From: Coniella vitis
Lineage: Eukaryota > Ascomycota > Sordariomycetes > Diaporthales > Schizoparmaceae
Direction: 5' to 3'
Length of the DNA: 64,000 bases
Assembly (NCBI GenBank): GCA_011317545.1
Contig: WUJK01000019.1
Span: 1-64,000, forward strand
Shown here in pieces: positions 46,341-58,249 of this stretch (position 1 is the stretch's first letter; each line of letters opens with the position of its first letter). The translations under genes were made by a program, and so were the position numbers. The notes beneath the pieces were generated by a model, which searched no databases, was not told where the DNA came from, and saw nothing but the letters and a program-made list of their open reading frames with translations.

Positions 46341-46755
46341 GGTAGAAGGAGGGCGGCTCGAGTAGAAAGATAACGTAGAAGGCTTATCCGGTAGACGATA
46401 GGGGCTCGGTATTATAAATCTAGGAGAGCGGACGGAGAGAGGCGTATAGAAAATATATATAGAAAAATAATAAAGAAAAGCAAAGAATAGGTAGCTAATA
46501 TATAGAGCTAAATTATATAGGGGAACGGAGGATAGAAAAAATAGAAGCGAGATCTAGGGATTATAAACGTATTACCCTATTTCGTCCCGGAAAAGGGTCT
46601 CTATCCCTTTACCCTCTAAGAATCGTTTAGAGTATTTATACCGTTTTTAACGCGGATAGACTATTATATAGCTTACCGTCGAATCCGTATAAACTCGAAG
46701 TACCTACCTATATATTCTACTTACGTCTATATATAGATAACGCCTATTAAGCTAG

Positions 46756-46984
46756 TTCTAGCGAACGTTTATTTAGTCTATTATATAAATTCGTAGGGAT
46801 TACTAAAAAAAAAAAAAAAAAAAAAAAAAAGAAAATAGAGAAAGTAAAGAGCTCGAGAGTTCTCTAAGAATAGAAGGACCTATAGTCTATATACGTTCTC
46901 GTTATACCTTCTCTACCTTTTATTATAACTATTATATCTATACCGGCTACTCTCTTAAGAAAGGAAATACTATAATACCTATAG
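46756..46984 (+). repeat. direct repeat, left copy
   Basis: Begins TTCTAGCGAACGTTTATTTA and ends near ATAATACCTAT. It matches 49,227-49,378 in blocks: the opening 40 bp, AGAGCTCGAG, TTCTCGTTATAC and the last box. It carries an A26 tract (46,805-46,830) that is absent from the partner. Confidence 0.75.
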
Positions 46985-49226
46985 TATAACCCTATTAATA
47001 AGTATCGTCGAACGGGCTACGAAAAGCGTAATTATTTCTATACCTTCTTAGGCTCTATCTAGGGCGAGGATATAAGCCTTGTCCTAGCCTTCCGCTTCCT
47101 TAGAACGGGCTATACTATTTCGGTATAGCTCGTTATAGATATAGCTATATAATAGCCGGTCTCTCGTATATACTATCGTTATTCTCCCTATCCTCGTTAT
47201 TCTCTCCCTCCTATATATTTCCTTACTATATAGGGGAAGTAGCCTTCCGCTTCCTTATAACGGGCTTTATCGCCGCTAGCTTATATACTACCGGTAGTTA
47301 TACCCGTTTAATCTTATCCTATAATAGGAATATCTAGATCTTATTTAGTTACTTTAGTTATACTCTTATAAATATAACTATCTATCCTTCCTATTCGTAG
47401 AACTTAAGCGGAATACCGAGTTAGGTAGTAAGAGTTATTACGGTAATAACTTATCCGGCTATAAGATATCGGTCCTTTACTATTATAAGTCTTATACTTC
47501 GTATTATAGTATTAGAGGAGTATTATATATCCTATCCGTTTAGTCTATAGATAATCTATATAATTTCGGTCTTTACTTTATCCTTTAAGTATAGTCGATC
47601 TATATATAAGCTCGCTATAGTCTTTAAAGCTACTAAGTGGATAGTATCTAATATAGTTTTTATCTTATATATAATAGTAGCGTCGGCTAGGCTAGAGTTT
47701 AAGGGAGTAGAAGGTATCTTATTAGGGGGTAGGCTCTATTTAAGATATAGATAAGGTTATAAAATAGGAGTAGATAATAGTATAGCGTTAAAGTATAAGT
47801 TATTAATATTATTAAGTAGAAGTTTAAAGTAGTTAATATAGTAATATTAGTATAAAAGTTAACTGCTTAAAAAGAAGGGTAAAAACTATAGTAATAGTAT
47901 TAACCTCCTAAAAAGGGTAATAGTAACTATTAAGGTCTCTATATAAATCCTTCTATTCGTATAGGTAATATATTTATATCGATTAGTCTTACTAGTACGC
48001 TATTTAGCGATAATTTTATTATTACGTTAATAGGATAATCTTTTCCGTCGATCTACCTATTTCTATAATCTCTCTTAATTCGTATAATAATCGGTTTATT
48101 AGCTATCGCTTCTCCTTTCGAATACCTAGTAAAACTAGGTATTCGAATAATATATACGAGTTCGTATATACGATTATCGGTAGATCTAGGATATCTATCT
48201 AATATATAATAAGTTAGAGCGTTATAGATAAATAAACGTTAATATCTACGCTATAGACTATCCTATAGATCTCGTTAGCTAGAATAGATCTCGTAACGCT
48301 CTAGCGCTTAGTCGACGACTAGTAGATAATATTACCTTATAGAGAAAAGCGTATATTATCGTAACTACGGCTCTCGTTAGCTAGCATTATAATAAGGCCT
48401 AACTACGATAATAGGTCCTAGTTATAAGTAAAGGAACTATCGGCGAAGATAAATAACTTTCTAGGGTTCCTTCTATAAAGATCCGTTAATCCTTATTAGT
48501 AATTAGTCTATCTACTATACTAAACGTTTAATAAGTTATTTATATATTAGCTTATCGGGACTTTATATCTATACGGCTATTAATAGGTCGAATAATACCT
48601 CTAATAGATAGAGTAACGCTAGATACGCCCCTTATATACGTTATTCTAAGTATTATTATATATAATCCCCCCTTATAATATAAACCTTTAATAATATAAT
48701 CGCTTATCCCTCTTAGATAAGTTATATAGTATAAATACCTCTAGTACGGAGGAAGATCTTCCGTATACGTCGATATAATACCGGTATACGCGCGAATATA
48801 GCCTACGTCTATACTCTAAAGTCTTCTTTATAGGTATAGAAAAGGTCGTCGTTAAATAGGTGCTATTAGTCGTATATAGCCTAATAGCTTATAAGAGTTA
48901 TAATAAGGTATACGGATTCCGCCTTATAAACTATAGTATAATAGTAATAACTACCTTATATACTATATCTAGGGGCTAATTTCGATAAGGTTCTTTATTA
49001 TAGCCTCCTAGCTATAATTATAGGGGTCGGCTATAATTACTATTCTTAAAGAATTATATAAAGGGTAATAAGCAGATAGCTATATAATATAGGGAGGGTT
49101 AGGATCGAATAGAGGATAGGGTATATAGCTATATATATATCCTATATCTTTAGTATAGGCTAATTATACCGGCAGGCGTTCCCTAACCCTATAGTTTAGA
49201 GTAAGTACGGAGTAGTAGTAGATTTA
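46985..49226. other. interval between direct repeats; no protein domain seen
   Basis: About 2.2 kb of AT-rich sequence with no sustained frame. It contains an internal duplication of CCTTCCGCTTCCTTAGAACG (47,089 and 47,242), a notably GC-poor segment at 47,640-47,940 and the hairpin at 48,117-48,147. If the flanking repeats are LTRs this would be a non-coding (LARD/TRIM-like) element, but no primer-binding site or polypurine tract was seen. Confidence 0.4.
48117..48147. repeat. perfect hairpin, 14-bp arms, 3-nt loop
   Basis: TTCGAATACCTAGT, loop AAA, then the exact complement. No T-run follows. Function unknown. Confidence 0.85.
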
Positions 49227-49378
49227 TTCTAACGAACGTTTATTTAATCTATTATATAGATTCGTATATATTACGAAAGAAAGGAAGTAGAGAAAGGAGA
49301 GAGCTCGAGCGTTCTATATATTCTCGTTATACTATCTCTTCCTTTTATTACGACTACCGTAATAATACCTATATTATA
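49227..49378 (+). repeat. direct repeat, right copy
   Basis: Partner of 46,756-46,984. Starts TTCTAACGAACGTTTATTTA and ends in the ATAATACCTAT box. The shared blocks are separated by small indels. Confidence 0.75.
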
Positions 49379-49492
49379 TAATATACCTAGAGTACGGAGG
49401 TCTATAGTATATACGGTCCTATCTTTTAGTTCTACTGGAATTTATATCTAACTCTATAAAAATAATTACTAGGTCTACTTCGTATACGATTA

Positions 49493-50300
49493 GTCTCTTC
49501 CTCTCCTTTAATACCGTCGGGAGCGCCGAAAAGTATAGATTTCTTTTCTTACTCTTTCTTTTTCCTCTTTCTATCTATTCTATATAATTAAAAGATAGAA
49601 AAGGGTAAAAGAAAAGGGAGAAGGAGTATAAGAAGAGTATAAAAAAGCAAGAGGTACGATATAGAGGTTAGTAGTATTTATTATCCTATTATTTTATTTC
49701 GGATTTATATTTTATCTAAATTTATCTAAATAAGAAAAAGTAAAATTTGTATACTAGGGTTATCTAGCCTCTCCTAGTAGTACCGTTAGGAGCGCCTAAA
49801 AATATAGAGCTTTTCTTACTTTTCTTTTAATCTTTCTTTTTACTCTTTTTATACTCTTTTTTTTTTTTTTTTCAACTTTTTTATAATATAGAATAAGAAA
49901 AGAAAGAGTGAAAAAAGTATAAGAAAAAGTATAAAAAAGCGAGAGGTACTTATAATATATTAACTAGATAGATAATATATAGAGCTATATTTCCTGGAAA
50001 AGTAAATTAGAAAGAAAAGATAGGACTCGAAGCGCTATAGATATCCGTACTTAGACTCTCCTTTAAATACCGTCGGGATCGCCTAAAAATATAGAATATT
50101 TCTTACTCTCTCTTTTTACTCTTTTCTTACTCTATTTTTCCTATTCTATATTATAATAAGTTGGAAAAAAATAAAAAAAAAAAAAAAAAAAAAGAGAGGT
50201 AAGAAAAAGAAGGTAAAAGAAAGAGAGTAAAAAGGCTGGATATACTAATAGTATATATACTAAATAGATAGTATATATAGCTATAATTCTTAAAAATAGA
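49493..50300. repeat. three tandem fold-back units
   Basis: Units start at about 49,493, 49,762 and 50,051. Each opens with CTCC(T/A)-type sequence, then TACCGTYRGGAKCGCC and AAAATATAGA. A pyrimidine arm (CTTACTCTTTCTTTTT-type) is followed by a complementary purine arm (AAAAGAAAGAGT-type), so each can fold into a long hairpin. Poly-T (49,857-49,871) and poly-A (50,173-50,193) tracts sit near the loop. A fourth unit lies at 20.7 kb. No ORF. Confidence 0.7.
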
Positions 50301-50632
50301 AACTAAAAATAGAATATAGATAAGTAAGTATTATAAACCTCCGTAGTACGAAGAGTATATTTCCTAGATAGATTATAGATCGAGCTATATTTCCTAGAGA
50401 ATAAAATTAGAAATATAATATAGGATAGGGAGTATAGCAGACCTTTATACTAAAGGTACCGATATCCGTATCGTAAGCGGAGCGGTCGGTAGAGTATAGT
50501 AAGGGCTAATCGAATAAATAAGCTTATACGGAAAGAGAGAGTAGGAAAGGAGAGTATATATTATACCGGGGTAAACGATCTAGATTTATTATATTTTCTC
50601 TATATTCTACTTATCCTATAAGGGCAGAAAGG

Positions 50633-50918
50633 AGAGAAATACCGAATAAAGGACTATAGTCTACGCCCGTATTTATAACCTCCGAAGAAATAAGTAAGAG
50701 GAGAAATACCGAATAAAGGACCGCAGTCTATACCTATATATATAGCCTCCGAAGAAATAAATAAGTAGAGAAATACCGAATAAAGGACCGTAGTCTACGC
50801 CCGTATATATAGCCTTCGAAGAAATAAATAAGAGGAGAAATACCGAATAAAGGATTATAATCCAAACTACTACTAATAAATAGCTAGTAAAAAAAGAATA
50901 AATAAGGACTATAATCTA
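50633..50918 (+). repeat. 67-bp tandem array
   Basis: Units start at 50,633, 50,701, 50,768 and 50,835 with GAGAAATACCGAATAAAGGA followed by the CTATAGTCTA/CCGCAGTCTA core. One unit retains an unmutated CCGCAGTC. A final partial unit ends ACTATAATCTAC at the C-run. Confidence 0.9.
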
Positions 50919-50930
50919 CCCCCCCCCCCC
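50919..50930 (+). repeat. C12 homopolymer at array border
   Basis: Directly follows the array; mirrored by the G14 run at 61,873-61,886. Confidence 0.95.
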
Positions 50931-51013
50931 TTCCGTTACGCCGATACCGTATAGAGAATATATATAACCGCCTCTTTCGCGAGAAGAGTATTATAGCCTA
51001 GTTCTTCTATTAG

Positions 51014-52996
51014 ATTACCCTCCTCCTTAAGATATTATATAAAGATAGGGCGTATTTAGCCCTAGCGGTAGGCCCGCCTATACGCTTAGTTACGCTTAGA
51101 TAGCGAAATAGGTAATTCGGCGAACTAGATATAGTTAGCGGCTTAGATATTATAGCCCTCGGTAGCTATAAAGAGTTAGGTAATTAGGAGGCAATTATAG
51201 CGATATAGGGTAATCGGACGGTTAAAGGCGTTTACGATTATCTAGTAATCGGTAGCAAGCTATTCCGTAATAAGGAAGGAGAGCTCGATTATTATAGTAA
51301 GGGTAGGATTATATATTAGAAGTAAATAGGTTAGGGCTATACTTAATAGCTAGCTATAGAAGAGGATAGTATAGGAAGGTAAGCTATTTATCTATATCTG
51401 GACTAAGTATTAAAGGAGCGTTAAGAGATATACGAACTTAGCCGAGTTTATACGGAGGGCGGGGAGATAATAGGCTACGGGCTAGCTTATAGCTAGCTAT
51501 ACTAGCGTAGTAGTATATATATCGGTATCCCCCTATATAGGGGTAACGGCCCGGTAGAAGTATCCGATATACGGCTAGAGGGATAAAGCCTTAAAATACC
51601 TATCGTTTATCTATAGGGCTAATATAGCTAGGTATAGATATATAAAGGCGCGCTATAGCTAAAGAAATACCGACCCTACTTAGGGGCTAGCCTTATAACT
51701 AACTAGGGTATTTATAATCGAGGCGTAGGTCGGCTTTAAACCTATATAGCCCGCTTTTACCTAAGCAGCTAAGGCCTTTTAATATTTAATATATATAAGG
51801 GTTTAAACGCCCGAGAGTAAGCGGCTAAAGGTATAGGCGGTTAACCGGTTTATTACGGGCGGGAGGTACGAAAACGCCTTATATAAAAAGGGGAGCGGCT
51901 ATAAGGGGCGGCCTATAACCCGTTATCCCTAGCGAAGAGAGAGTAAGAACGGGGCTAAGATATACCGGATTATAGTAATAGTTTCGGTAGAAGGGGGGCG
52001 AGAGAAGCTAATAAGCTTATCCCGGTAAGTATAGAGTAGCTCTATATAAAGGCGCCGAAGAGGGATAATATCCGCTATTAGGATAATAAGCGGGCTTATA
52101 TACGTACCGAGATAGGCAAATAATACCGTATACTATATATACTACTATAAGGCAAAATAGGCTAGCGGCGCTACCTACGCCGATAGGCCCTCCTCGAAGG
52201 TTATATTATATAAGGTAAAGAGATAGACCGGGTAGATCGCTTATTATTATAAGTAGGCGACCGTTTAGAAAGAAAGGGTTAGCTATATAACCTATTAGCC
52301 TTTATATTACTAATATTTATCGATTACTATTACGCCGGCTATTAAGGGTCGGTTAGTACGTTTATACGCTTAATAAACGTCGACGGTATAACGATATATC
52401 GTTAGGAGAAGATAACGCGCCGAGCCCGACCCGGCGCCGATTAACCGTAGACCGCCCTCTTCCTCTAATAGCTACTATCTACCGGCTATTATATTTAGGA
52501 TTATAGCGCGGATATTATTACGCGGCTTTAGGACTAGCTCTAAGTATATCTAATCCCCTATATAAATCGCCTCGGCCTCCTATACCTAATTATAGAGGAA
52601 ACCGGGTAATATAAGGAGTAACGTTAGGGTATTAGATAGGTAACTAATATAGATCCGACGGGCCGCCGAACCGGGTATATACGGATAAGGTAGCGTATTA
52701 TCGGCCTAAGAGGGATAGTATAGACTAGCTTATAATACCGGCTAGTAAGGTAAATAGCGAGCGGCCGTAGGGTCCGCCTAATCGATTTATATATTAGCCT
52801 ACCGAGCGGCTAGGTAGGCGCGGATATATAGGTAGGCGAGTAATAGCGTAGTTTTACTAAAGCCGATATTCTAGCCGACTAATAGGCTATAGGCACTTAT
52901 CTTATATAGACTCTAGAGTATACGGTAAAGGGCCTTAGCTTAATAGGCGTATAAATCGTAACGTAAGTATAATAGCCTATACTAGCCGTTATATAA
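51014..52996 (+). pseudogene. family A/B/C gene, copy C
   Basis: Third paralogue. The opening I-T-L-L-L-K-I-L-Y-K-D aligns with I-T-Y-L-N-K-G-I-Y in copy B; LALA is at 51,056; E-L-D-I-V then L-D-I-I-A-L-G-S follow. The central block L-A-F-I-L-L-I-F-I-D-Y-Y-Y-A-G-Y lies near 52,295-52,345, A-D-I-L-A-D at 52,862, and the frame ends at TAA 52,994-52,996. LALA to ILAD is 602 codons, in phase. Internal stops are TAA/TAG. The gene starts about 85 bp after the array and poly-C border, and its last 15 bp overlap the minus-strand Asn-rich gene, repeating the arrangement of copy B. Function unknown. Confidence 0.78.
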
Positions 52997-53224
52997 ACAC
53001 CGCCTACCTAAAAAGGTATAGATAGGATTATATATAAGGTCGATAATAGTAATACTCTACTTATTATCGGAGGGGTAATCGCTATAGGGAGGAGATAAGG
53101 AGGGTAAATCTTATATAAGGTTTACTCTATCGAGGGTAAGGTCGGCTAGTAAACGATTAGGATCTAGGCGATCCTAATTATTCTCCTTCTTATTTCGAGG
53201 CGGTAGTATATTATTATTATCGTA

Positions 53225-53268
<44 letters not shown>

Positions 53269-53935
53269 CGTTATTATAATCGTCGTTATTATTATTATTA
53301 TCGTCGTTATTATTATTATCGTTATTATTATCGCTATAAGGAGGGTTAAAGGGCGGGGGATCGGATAGCTCCTCCTTATCCGCCTCGGCGGGAGGGTCCT
53401 ATATACTATAATCCTAATCGGAGATTATAGACGGGGTAATAGCGTAATTAGTAGCGATAAGGTTTAAGGCGAGACCTAATATAGGGGTATAAGAGGTAAT
53501 AGCTTTACCTTTAGTAAGGAGAAATATAAGGGTATTTAGAGACTAATCGTTAGTAAGGATATACTCGTAGGTTTATTATAAGGCGTTATAAAGGACGATT
53601 TTAGCTAAAAACCGATTATCGGGTATAATAGGAAAGCTAGATTCCTAAAGCTAGCTAGAGAACCTAATAAAGTCGTAATAAGGCTATCTCGAGCGGTCCG
53701 CCGATATAGCTTATCGGAAAAAACCTAAAGCTACGGCCTCGGGCTATAGTATAAAGCGGTACTATAGAAAGATAGCGTCGGGGTCTTATCGTAATACCTT
53801 AGATAAGGGCCGATTACGTTTAGAGGGCGGTAATAGTAGTAACGAGGTATCCGGATAGGGTAAGGCGTCGATAATATATAGATACTTCGCTAGAGAGCGT
53901 AAAGGGCTAGTAGAAGAAGAGGGTATAGAAGCTAT
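52982..53935 (-). pseudogene. Asn-rich protein with I-I-D-L motif, convergent with copy C
   Basis: A 318-codon minus-strand frame from a likely former ATG (ATA at 53,935) to TAG at 52,982-52,984, broken only by TAA/TAG that read as Gln or Trp. N-terminal part: S-S-S-T-S-P-L-R-S-L-A-K-Y-L then a hydrophobic, apparently folded region (L-T-K-G-K-A-I-T-S-Y-T-P-I-L-G-L near 53,490). Middle: acidic, Pro-rich E-A-D-K-E-E-L-S-D-P-P-P-F, then a poly-Asn tract with scattered Asp at 53,334-53,209. C-terminal: N-I-L-P-P-R-N-K-K, then T-I-I-D-L-I-Y-N near 53,045. The I-I-D-L motif and 15-bp overlap with copy C parallel the Pro/Thr-repeat gene beside copy B. Family unknown. Confidence 0.65.
53209..53334 (-). 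repeat. (AAT)n microsatellite coding poly-Asn
   Basis: ATT/TTA repeats on the plus strand with occasional CG interruptions. On the minus strand it is in frame as Asn with scattered Asp. Confidence 0.9.
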
Positions 53936-53969
53936 ACTTCGAATAGAGAAAAGGTAAGCGGAAGATAAG

Positions 53970-53997
53970 AATATATATATATATATATATATATATA
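53970..53997. repeat. (AT)n microsatellite
   Basis: About 14 AT units upstream of the Asn-rich gene start. Similar AT runs occur at about 54,605, 58,905 and 59,160. Confidence 0.9.
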
Positions 53998-53999
53998 CG

Positions 54000-56900
54000 A
54001 GTATATATATAGAGCGAAGATAGAAGAGTAGGTAGATAACGGATACGAAAGAGAGGAAGAGGAAGAAAATATTTAAGACGAGGGAGTAGGTTAAAGAGGC
54101 GAGGGGAATAGATAGGCTACCGATATATTAGAGATATAAGGTAACCGTTTCTAAAGGCGATAAGGGTAAGGGACCTATTATATAATACCTTACTATCGGG
54201 TCCTTTTATTACTTTCTTTCTTAAACCTCCCTCCTCTCCCTATAAAGAGCCTCCTAATAAATAATAACGAGCTATTATCTAGTACCTACCGTATTATAAT
54301 ATAGATAAGAATAATAGATATATATATAGGATAAAAGAAGAATAGAGGCGTAAATAAGTCCTATACCTATTCGTTTAAAGGGAGGTACGCCTTATATATA
54401 TATAGTATAGACTAAGGTAATAAGCTCGGCGGTTATCCTATACTAGGTCTAGCTAAACGTAATATATTATAATAGCTAGATGCTTTCTATTATCCTACTA
54501 CTCTTATAAGCCGACTTTATCTAAGGTCTTTACGCCCTAGCCCGAATATTAATATCCTCTAATTACGCCTCGTTCGGTTCGAAACCGAAAGCTCGGTAGC
54601 TCTATATATATATATATATATATAAGAAGGCTAATAGGATATAATACCGAGCTAGGTTTAATCGATCTACTAGGGCCCTAAACGGAAACCTTATAACGGG
54701 TAAATCGACGACTCCGATAGATAATTATTCGCTAGGGTATTATCGATACCGAGTAGTTACTCTTTACGGTTATATATACCCCGTATAGTATACGCTTTAC
54801 CGAGTAATATCTATTATACCCCTAGAACCTAATACGGGCTTTATAGAATTATAGCGTATTCCTATACCGGCCGTTAGATACGCCGTACGATAAGGACGAT
54901 AAGAAATTAATATATAATAGTACCTATATCGTCGAAATAGTTATAGTTATAGCTAACGTACTCTATTAATATCCCTTAGACGAATAAGGCTGCGGCGAAC
55001 CGGTAACTATAGTATAGACTATTCTTACTATATTTATATAAGCTTAAATATAATAGACCGAGATAAAGTAGGAAGAGTATAATTATACGGTTTACTAAGG
55101 GCGCTAATAGAGCGGGAACCCTATAAGATAGCAGATCGACGGAGCGGTTTATCCCGCTTAAGTAAATAATAGAGGGAGAAGGTAGGTATAAGGAGGCGCT
55201 AAGGGCTATAGCTTATCTAACCTAACTAACTAAGCGGAGAATACGATATATATCTATAGTAAGGGATATATAGGATAGAGGAGAGAGTAGAAGCTACCGA
55301 TCGGAGGCTTTGCTAGGCGGCTATAATAAATAGAGGGATAACGCCCTATCGTATATATTATAAATACGAAACTAAAGGTAATCCCTATAAATAGCTCTCC
55401 CTTTATAGCCGAATATAAAATACCCTTTATCGGTATTCTTCTCGCTATATCTAGGCTCGAGTATATATAACTATACGGATAGCTTCTACTACTTAGCCTA
55501 TATAGCGGACGGGAGCGCCTCGATAATAGGTTATTAATAGGGTTTATAAGAAGCGGGGCGTATAAGGATTAACGTTAGGTAGGGGGGGGGGCTTTATAAA
55601 GGGCTAATAGATTAATCGGAAAAAAAGAAAAAGGGCGGGGTAGATAAGGGCGGTAGGCGGTAGGTTATATTATTAGAACGATATTATACGCCGGCAGAAG
55701 AGTAATCTACGAATAAGCAAGCTTTAGCTAAGAAGTAGTAGAGAATCTCCTATTACTTCTTTATTCGGTTTAGGAACCTTTTCTTTCTCCTATATAGAGA
55801 GGAGAGAGAATAAGAAGTAGGGTAAAAAGAAAGGCGTTCCTTTTTCTAACTCCCTTTATAGGAGAGAGAAAAAGAAGAAGAAGAGGCGAAAACGGAAGGT
55901 CCTAGCGCTATAAAGATCTTATAGATACGATCGAAATAGAGAGCTAACGTAGGGTCGTTTATATCCGTATATAAGAGAGCGTATAGAAAGAATAGGATTT
56001 TATATATAATTCGCTAGAAAGGTAAAGGTAGGATAGAAAGAACGAATTATTTAGGAGAAAGAGGGTTTTATTTTCTTATAAAGAGATTAGAAAGGGTTAG
56101 GAAGGAGGAGGCGATCGATTTCCTTCTAGCTAGCCCGGATAAGATAGAAGAGAAGTAAGAGGCGTAGAAAGAAAGAGAAGAGGAATCGAAGAAGAGAAGA
56201 GTTAATAATTTCCTACGGGCGTAGATTCGATAAAGGGGATCGGAAGGCGAGTAATCGCTTATAAGAAGAAACTCTATACGAATCTAGAAAGAAAACTAAG
56301 GGTTATTAGAATAAAGAGGGGAAGAAGGAAGGTAAATAAAAGCGATAGATAGGATAAGAAGAGATAGGTAAATTATAAAGAAAAAGGGGATAGAGGGAAA
56401 AAAAAGGAGGATAAGAATAGAAGAGGAGATAACGAGAGAGAAGAAGCGTAGAAAAATAATCCTTCGTTTTTTCGTTATAAAGAAATAAAGAAAGATAAGC
56501 CGGAGAGAGTTCTCGGTTTAGTTAAACTTTTAGCTAGTAAAGAAAAAGAAAGAAGGAGATTTATCCCCTTACTCGATAGAGAGTATAAATAGGAAGGAGA
56601 AGTAGGAAAATGTTTCCTTTTTAGGAGAGAATATAGGGCGTAATAAATATATATAATAGGTTGCCTAAAGTCGGAGGCACCTTATACTACTAGGTAGTAT
56701 AAAGAGCTTATAGAATAGGTAACCCTTTTATTATAGTATACTCCTATTATAGTAAAATAGCTCCGATTTAAATAACGTATATCTATTATCTTACTTCTAA
56801 ATAGAAATAAAACGATATACTTAATTACGTTTATAGGGGTGCTATTTAAGTTACGCTATAGCAAGGTAATAGCTAAGCCGCTATACGCTATATATATAAA

Positions 56901-57640
56901 GTAGTACGATAGGCTATTTAATAAATAGAATAACGCTAATAATACTACCTATTATATACTTAATATACTCGCTCGTTTAGGGCGGCTAAAGCTTATAACG
57001 CCTATTAAGGACGAATATATATATAGAATAGCTCGCCGGAACCCGAGGGATAGCTATTAAAGTATAATCTATTCGGTATATACTCGAATAAGAGCAGTAA
57101 CCTTAAAGAAGCGATAACGGAGTAAGGGACTCTTTTTTTAAATATACCGTATAAAGGATACCTCGAAAGAGAAAGGATATATAGGCTAGGAGGAAGTTCC
57201 TTCGTCGTATAATATCTATATTCGTATTATTTATTCCTTTCTTATAAGAAAAGGATCGAACCCTTTTCTTATAAGGGGGAATATAAAGAGAAAGAAATTA
57301 ATTAAGTTCTCTACTCCTTTATCGAGTTCTCTATATAAATAGTATCTCTATTTTATAGAGATAGAGAATTCTTAATACTATAGATTCGTACTTTGCCTTA
57401 ATTCGTTATTCTATCTAGAACTTTCTTTCTTAAGTAGGGAGACGGATAAGAGGCTAGCTTTATAATAGGGTATACGAAAGAGATATCTAATAACTAATAG
57501 GAAAAGGGATAGAAAGAAAAGATCCTTTAGATCGAGAAGGAAAGATTAAAGCCGAAGCCTATATTCGGCGGGATCCTAAGTCTAGATCGATAATAGCGTA
57601 AAGGGGTAAGGCTTAATAATATAATTCGCTAATTAGTCTA
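54000..57640. other. gene-free interior of the candidate cassette
   Basis: Mixed sequence to 55,700, then strongly purine-rich to about 56,660, then AT-rich. No sustained frame on either strand. A T-arm-like hairpin at 54,573-54,589 does not belong to a tRNA. A G-run lies near 55,580. Confidence 0.45.
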
Positions 57641-57643
57641 CTA

Positions 57644-58231
57644 GGACCTACTCCTTATTAGGAGCTCCTAAGAAGGAGTAGGTCTTATAGTACTAATTAT
57701 AGGATATAAGGAGGCGGTAGTAAATATATAATCGGATTAATCCTAATAGGGTAGAGGGACCTACTCCTTATTAGGAGCTCCTAATAAGGAGTAGGTCCCG
57801 TAATACTAATTATAAGATACGATAAGGCGGTAATAAATAAGTAATAGGATTAGTAATAACTATATATAAATAAGGGTTTTTTAAGATACGGTTAACTAAT
57901 TAAATATAAACTAACTATATATAATATATAGTAAGTTTATATATTCTAAAGGTTAATTAATTTTGCTAGCTAAAAGGGTATTTATCTCGGGGGCTTTAGT
58001 ATTATAGATATATAATAGGTATATATTATACCGGCTATACCGGTAGGTAGACGCCGGTAGGTATAGATCTATATAGAGACCTACTCCTTATTAGGAGCTC
58101 TTAATAAGGAGTAGGTCCTATAATACTAATTATAAGATATAAGGAGGCGGCAACGAATATATAATCGGATTAGTAATAACCGCGTAGAGGGATCTACTCC
58201 TTATTAGGAGCTCCTAATAAAGAGTAGGTCC
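57644..58231 (+). repeat. four-unit palindromic tandem array
   Basis: Units of 112-113 bp start at 57,644, 57,757, about 58,077 and 58,189. Each consists of a 42-bp palindrome (perfect in the second unit, ends GGACC/GGTCC, centre GGAGCTCC) and a spacer with ACTAATTATAAGATA, AGGAGGCGG and ATCGGATTAGTAATAA. A solo LTR separates units two and three. Palindromes of the same class occur at 3,023, 39,259 and 45,553. Confidence 0.92.
57871..58073 (-). repeat. solo LTR of the gypsy family
   Basis: 203 bp aligning end to end with the two LTRs of the 39.4-45.55 kb element, with more TA changes (for example ACGTAAAC-type sites now TATAAAC). No internal region remains, so it arose by LTR-LTR recombination. 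It ends 3 bp before the third palindrome. A TATAT on each side is a possible target-site duplication. Confidence 0.92.
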
Positions 58232-58249
58232 CGTAGTATTAATTATAAA

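Noticed and set aside
54573..54589. tRNA T-arm-like hairpin (5-bp stem, TTCGAAA loop)
   Set aside because: No acceptor stem, D-arm or anticodon arm can be drawn around it. Probably chance or a very old tRNA-derived fragment.
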